Part shown: one piece after another, positions 60,410-64,000 of the stretch
Layout: each line of letters starts with the position of its first letter
Numbering within the stretch: position 1 is the stretch's first letter
Assembly (NCBI RefSeq): GCF_005876955.1
Contig: NZ_SSCL01000014.1
Coordinates: 1 to 64,000, forward strand
DNA length: 64,000 bases
Direction: 5' to 3'
Source of the DNA: Sinomonas gamaensis
Lineage (GTDB): Bacteria > Actinomycetota > Actinomycetes > Actinomycetales > Micrococcaceae
The notes under the pieces: model-generated
Seen by the model: only the letters and a program-made list of their open reading frames with translations
Database searches by the model: none
Told to the model about the DNA's origin: nothing
Made by a program: the position numbers and the translations under genes

Positions 60410-61316
60410 CGTCACCGAACTTGATCCCGCGCCGGGGGTTTCCGTGGAACGGACCGAGGCGGACAACGAGGAGCTCCGCGCGCTCGAGGCGGGGCTCGAC
60501 GAGCTTCAGTCCGACGTCACTCACCGCCGCCGGGACTGGAGCCGCGTGCTTCTGCCAGTGGGCGCCGTCGTCGTCCTCTTGCTCGTGTGGCAGATCGTCG
60601 CGTCGCTGGGGCTCAAGCGGCAGGACCTCGTGCCCGGCCCCCTCGACGTCGCCGCGGCCCTCGGCCAGCTGTGGCACGAGGGTCAGGTCCAGCAGGCGAT
60701 CGCGACGTCACTGGGCCGCGGCCTGCTCGGTTTCGCCGTGTCGGTCGCTGTCGGGACGCCGGTCGGACTCCTGCTCGCGCAGGTCCGGCCGCTGCGGCGC
60801 GCGTTCGGCCCACTCGTGTCGGGCCTCCAAGTCCTGCCTTCCGTCGCGTGGGTGCCAGCCGCGATCATCTGGTTCGGCCTCACGGACGCGACCGTGTACT
60901 TCGTGGTGCTCATGGGGGCCATCCCGTCGATCGTGAACGGCCTCATCGCCGGCGTCGACCAGATCCCTCCGCACTACCGATCGGTCGCCAAGGTCCTCGG
61001 CGCGTCGCGCCTTGAGCTCGCGCTCCAGGTCATCCTGCCCGCGGCCCTCCCGGGCTATGTGGCGGGCCTCAAGCAGGGCTGGGCGTTCTCGTGGCGCTCG
61101 CTCATGGCGGCCGAGATCATCGCGGTGGGCGGCAGCCTCGGCTTCGGCCTTGGTTCGCTCCTCGACCAGGGACGTACCCTGAGCGACATGGGCGTAGTGA
61201 TGGGCGCGATCCTCGCGATCCTCGCTGTCGGCATCCTGATCGAGCTCCTCGTCTTCGGCCCGGTCGAGCGCAGGCTGCTGCTTCGCCGGGGCCTCCTGAG
61301 CGGGGGTTCGCGATGA
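60399..61316 (+). CDS. ssuC: ABC transporter permease, SsuC-like
   Basis: 305 residues with about six membrane helices, beginning near residue 48 (VLLPVGAVVVLLLVWQIVASL). The N-terminal 45 residues are charged and cytoplasmic. The EAA-type coupling loop is VAKVLGASRLELALQVILPAALPG. Its stop overlaps the ATG of the siroheme gene by 4 bases. Confidence 0.9.
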   Translation: MASNVTELDPAPGVSVERTEADNEELRALEAGLDELQSDVTHRRRDWSRVLLPVGAVVVLLLVWQIVASLGLKRQDLVPGPLDVAAALGQLWHEGQVQQAIATSLGRGLLGFAVSVAVGTPVGLLLAQVRPLRRAFGPLVSGLQVLPSVAWVPAAIIWFGLTDATVYFVVLMGAIPSIVNGLIAGVDQIPPHYRSVAKVLGASRLELALQVILPAALPGYVAGLKQGWAFSWRSLMAAEIIAVGGSLGFGLGSLLDQGRTLSDMGVVMGAILAILAVGILIELLVFGPVERRLLLRRGLLSGGSR

Positions 61317-62548
61317 GCGGCCTCGACCTCTTCCCGACGTCCCTCCGGCTCCTGGGCAAGCCCGTCCTTGTGGTCGGCGCGGGCCGGGTCGCGGGTCGCC
61401 GTGCCCGCGCGCTGCTGGATGCGGGCGCCGTGGTCACCGTCGTCGCCCCCGAGGCGGCCGACGACGTTGCCCGCCTCGCCGAGTCGGGCCTCCTCACGTG
61501 GGTTCGGCGCGGCTACGAGACCCCGGATCTGGACGGCGTGTGGTTCGCCCAGACCGCGACAGGAGTGCCCGAGGTCGACGCGCGGGTGGCCGCCGAGGCG
61601 GAAGCGCGCCGCATCTGGTGCGTCAATGCGAGTGATCACGAGGCCTCTGCCGCGTGGACTCCCGCGTCGGCCCGCGTTGACGATGTCACGGTCGCCGTCA
61701 ACGCGGGGGGAGACCCGCGGCGCGCCAGAGCGCTCAAGGACGCGATTGTCCTCGCGCTCAAGACCGGTCGCCTGCCCCTCCGGCGGCACCGCCAGGGGAG
61801 CGGCCGCGTGGCCCTCGTCGGCGGCGGCCCGGGCGAGGCGGGGCTCATCACCGTGAGGGGGCGGCAGCTCCTGGCGGAGGCGGACGTCGTCGTCGCGGAC
61901 AGGCTCGGGCCTCGCGGGCTCCTCGCGGAGCTTGGGGAAGGGGTGCGCGTCATCGAAGTCGGCAAGGCCCCCGGCGCGCATCAGGCCAGCCAGGACGAGA
62001 TCAATCAGATCTTGGTCGACGAGGCCAAGGCGGGCAACGTCGTCGTCCGGCTCAAGGGCGGCGATCCCTACGTCCTCGGCCGCGGCGGCGAGGAGGCGGC
62101 GTTCTGCCGCGAGCACGGCGTGGACGTCGAGGTGGTGCCCGGCGTGACGAGCGCGATCTCCGTGCCCGCTACGGCCGGAATTCCCGTGACGCATCGCGGC
62201 CTCGCGACCGGCTTCAGCGTGGTGACGGGCCACGAGGAACTGGACGAGCTTCCGGCCCGCCCCGACCACACGATCGTGCTCCTCATGGGGGTGCGCCGCC
62301 TGGCCCATTCGGTCCGGCATCTCCTCGCGCACGGACTGCCCGCTGGGACCCCGGTTGCCATCGTCGAGAGCGGCTGGACCGAGCGGCAGCGCGTCACCAT
62401 CGGTACGCTCGAGACGATCGTCGATCAGGCCGCGCGGGTCGCGGTCGCGAACCCGGCCGTGATCGTGGTCGGTGACGTCGTCCGCGTGAGCCCCTACGCG
62501 CCGGCAGGCTTTCAACAGATCAGCACAACGAAGGAAATCTCTCAGTGA
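61313..62548 (+). CDS. cysG: Siroheme synthase: precorrin-2 dehydrogenase fused to uroporphyrinogen-III methyltransferase
   Basis: 411 residues. N-terminal Rossmann oxidoreductase (GKPVLVVGAGRVAGRRARALLDAGA, residues about 14-38), then the SUMT domain: VALVGGGPGEAGLITVRG, VVRLKGGDPYVLGRGGEE, VVPGVTSAISVPATAGIPVTHRG. The E. coli CysG middle dimerisation/chelatase domain is reduced or absent; SirB at 51478 supplies ferrochelation. ATG overlaps the ssuC stop and its own stop overlaps fprA. Confidence 0.9.
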   Translation: MSGLDLFPTSLRLLGKPVLVVGAGRVAGRRARALLDAGAVVTVVAPEAADDVARLAESGLLTWVRRGYETPDLDGVWFAQTATGVPEVDARVAAEAEARRIWCVNASDHEASAAWTPASARVDDVTVAVNAGGDPRRARALKDAIVLALKTGRLPLRRHRQGSGRVALVGGGPGEAGLITVRGRQLLAEADVVVADRLGPRGLLAELGEGVRVIEVGKAPGAHQASQDEINQILVDEAKAGNVVVRLKGGDPYVLGRGGEEAAFCREHGVDVEVVPGVTSAISVPATAGIPVTHRGLATGFSVVTGHEELDELPARPDHTIVLLMGVRRLAHSVRHLLAHGLPAGTPVAIVESGWTERQRVTIGTLETIVDQAARVAVANPAVIVVGDVVRVSPYAPAGFQQISTTKEISQ

Positions 62549-64000
62549 CGAATAGCAACCCTGACTCTCTGCAGCGCCACTCTCTGCAACGTCCGTTGCG
62601 CGTCGCCGTCGTCGGCTCCGGCCCCGCCGGGGTCTACGCCGCCGACCTGCTGACGAAGAGTGCGCCGGTCGCATCCGGTGAGCTCACGCTGAGCATCGAC
62701 CTCTTCGATCGCTACCCGGCGCCCTATGGCCTCATCCGTTACGGCGTCGCGCCGGACCATCCCCGTATCAAGGGCATCGTGAATGCCCTGCACAAGGTCC
62801 TGGACCGCGGTGACATTCGGTTCTTCGGCAACGTCGACTATGGGACAGACCTCTCCCTCGAGGACCTCCAGCGGCACTACGACGCCGTCATCTTCGCCAC
62901 GGGGGCGATCAAGGACGCGGACCTCAACATCCCCGGGATCGAACTCGAGGGCTCGTTCGGCGCCGCCGACTTCGTCTCGTGGTACGACGGGCACCCGGAC
63001 GTACCGCGCGAATGGCCTCTCGAGGCCAAGGAGATCGCGGTCATCGGCAACGGCAACGTGGCGCTCGACGTGGCGCGGGTGCTGTCGAAGCACGCCGACG
63101 AGCTCCTCGTGACCGAGATCCCCGACAACGTGTACAGGATCCTCAAGGAATCGCCGGTCACGGACGTTCATGTCTTCGGCCGGCGCGGCCCCGCTCAGGT
63201 CAAGTTCACCCCGCTCGAGCTGCGCGAGCTCTCGCACTCGCATGACGTGGACATCGTCCTGTACCCGGAGGACTTCGAGTTCGACGAGGCCTCGGACCGC
63301 GAGATCCAGACGAACAACCAGGTCAAGACGATGGTCGGCACGCTGACCAACTGGATCGCCGAGCAGCCGGAGGACCTCTCCGAGCTGACGGCGTCCCGCC
63401 GCCTGCACCTGCACTTCCTCCACAATCCGGTGGAGATCTTCGACTCGGCGGAGACGCCGGGCAAGGTCGCCGGCATCCGCTTCGAGCGCACCGAGCTTGA
63501 CGGCACCGGCAATGTGCGTGGCACGGGCGAGATCCTCGAGTACCCGGTCCAGGCCGTCTACCGCGCCATCGGCTACTTCGGCTCGTACCTGCCGGACGTC
63601 GAGTTCGACCACCGGCGCGGCGTGATCCCGAACGACGGCGGCCGCGTCCTCGATGCCGACGGCAACTTCGTCCCGGGCGTCTACGCGACCGGCTGGATCA
63701 AGCGCGGCCCGGTCGGTCTCATCGGCCACACGAAGGGCGACGCACTGGAGACCATCGGACACCTCCTGGAGGCCCGCGAGGATCTCCCGGTGGCCGCAGA
63801 GCCTGCGGAGGACGCCGTCGTCGCCCTCCTCGAGGGCCGCGGCGTGGACTACACGACGTGGGAGGGCTGGCTCGCGCTCGACGCGCACGAGAAGGCGCTC
63901 GGAGCCGCCGCCGCGCCCGCCCCGACGCACAAGGGCGACATCGTGCGTGAACGCGTCAAGGTCGTCTCCCGCGAGGAGATGGTGGGGATTTCCCGCGACG
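62545..64000 (+). CDS. fprA: Ferredoxin/flavodoxin-NADP reductase FprA, 3' end cut by window
   Basis: 485 codons visible from the GTG at 62545, nearly complete. Pyridine-nucleotide disulfide-oxidoreductase fold: VAVVGSGPAGVYAADLL (FAD), YPAPYGLIRYGVAPDHPRIKG, ATGAIKDADLNIPG and VIGNGNVALDVARVL (NADP), then GVYATGWIKRGPVGLIGHTKGDALETI. This adrenodoxin-reductase-like enzyme passes electrons from NADPH to ferredoxin, here most likely for the sulfite reductase. GTG overlaps the siroheme gene stop. Confidence 0.93.
   Translation, partial: MTNSNPDSLQRHSLQRPLRVAVVGSGPAGVYAADLLTKSAPVASGELTLSIDLFDRYPAPYGLIRYGVAPDHPRIKGIVNALHKVLDRGDIRFFGNVDYGTDLSLEDLQRHYDAVIFATGAIKDADLNIPGIELEGSFGAADFVSWYDGHPDVPREWPLEAKEIAVIGNGNVALDVARVLSKHADELLVTEIPDNVYRILKESPVTDVHVFGRRGPAQVKFTPLELRELSHSHDVDIVLYPEDFEFDEASDREIQTNNQVKTMVGTLTNWIAEQPEDLSELTASRRLHLHFLHNPVEIFDSAETPGKVAGIRFERTELDGTGNVRGTGEILEYPVQAVYRAIGYFGSYLPDVEFDHRRGVIPNDGGRVLDADGNFVPGVYATGWIKRGPVGLIGHTKGDALETIGHLLEAREDLPVAAEPAEDAVVALLEGRGVDYTTWEGWLALDAHEKALGAAAAPAPTHKGDIVRERVKVVSREEMVGISRD

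Noticed and set aside
1-64000. CRISPR arrays, tRNA or rRNA genes, intact insertion sequences
   Set aside because: None seen: no regularly spaced repeats with unique spacers, no cloverleaf with T-loop consensus, no transposase motif.

Overview
The window is a dense, high-G+C (roughly 70% by eye) actinobacterial chromosome segment. Menaquinone genes, an APS-reductase sulfate pathway, a phenylacetate catabolic module, a DUF222/HNH gene, LCP and Wzc-type envelope genes, and many 4-base ATGA/GTGA stop-start overlaps fit a Micrococcaceae member (Arthrobacter/Sinomonas-like). The genus is an inference. No tRNA, rRNA, CRISPR array or intact insertion sequence was seen. The first gene (ptsI) and the last (fprA) run off the window.

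Layout. 1-5732: Enzyme I (ptsI) faces a TetR gene, a one-chain mannitol PTS transporter (mtlA), mtlD and an epoxide-hydrolase-like gene, with twin operators in the divergent promoters. 5836-8365: DUF427 protein and a secreted phosphoesterase. 8457-10970 and 18820-23484: the phenylacetate pathway in two blocks (paaI-paaK-paaR and paaABCDE plus an enoyl-CoA hydratase), each with a matching operator over its promoter. Between them lie oligopeptidase B and an envelope-regulation cassette: an LCP ligase, a stand-alone PqqD-like protein, an HPr-kinase-like ATPase with its own C-terminal PqqD-like domain, a Wzc-type tyrosine kinase, a low-molecular-weight tyrosine phosphatase and signal peptidase I. 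23541-24906: a frameshifted DUF222/HNH gene. 24913-29101: an Lrp-type regulator divergent from E1alpha-E1beta-E2 of a 2-oxoacid dehydrogenase. 29156-39585: metallo-hydrolase, ParA-like ATPase, PAP2 phosphatase, M50-like membrane protease, menC, a large glycosidase, PhoX phosphatase, uracil-DNA glycosylase and the wreck of a DUF488 gene.

39586-50719: menaquinone genes menD, menF, menG, a geranylgeranyl-reductase-like gene and a polyprenyl diphosphate synthase, interrupted by a polar amino-acid ABC transporter, a GntR regulator and an idonate-type dehydrogenase. 50720-50990 is a gene-free stretch crowded with palindromes, followed by an orphan SUKH-like gene. 51478-64000: a coherent sulfur block of sirohydrochlorin chelatase, MFS carrier, sulfite reductase, APS reductase, CysD, CysN, an Ssu-like ABC importer, a two-domain siroheme synthase and ferredoxin-NADP reductase. 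It covers uptake, activation, two reductions, the siroheme cofactor and electron supply.

The strongest candidates for undescribed biology are three. First, the overlapping pair PqqD-like / HPrK-like-PqqD next to the tyrosine kinase-phosphatase pair, with no visible RiPP precursor or radical-SAM enzyme. Second, a 36-base block of a 21-base-period repeat shared almost exactly (35/36) by the E2 linker and the CysD N-terminus and translated in the same frame in both. Third, the mirrored ptsI/tetR promoters carrying the same 15-base operator in each spacer.
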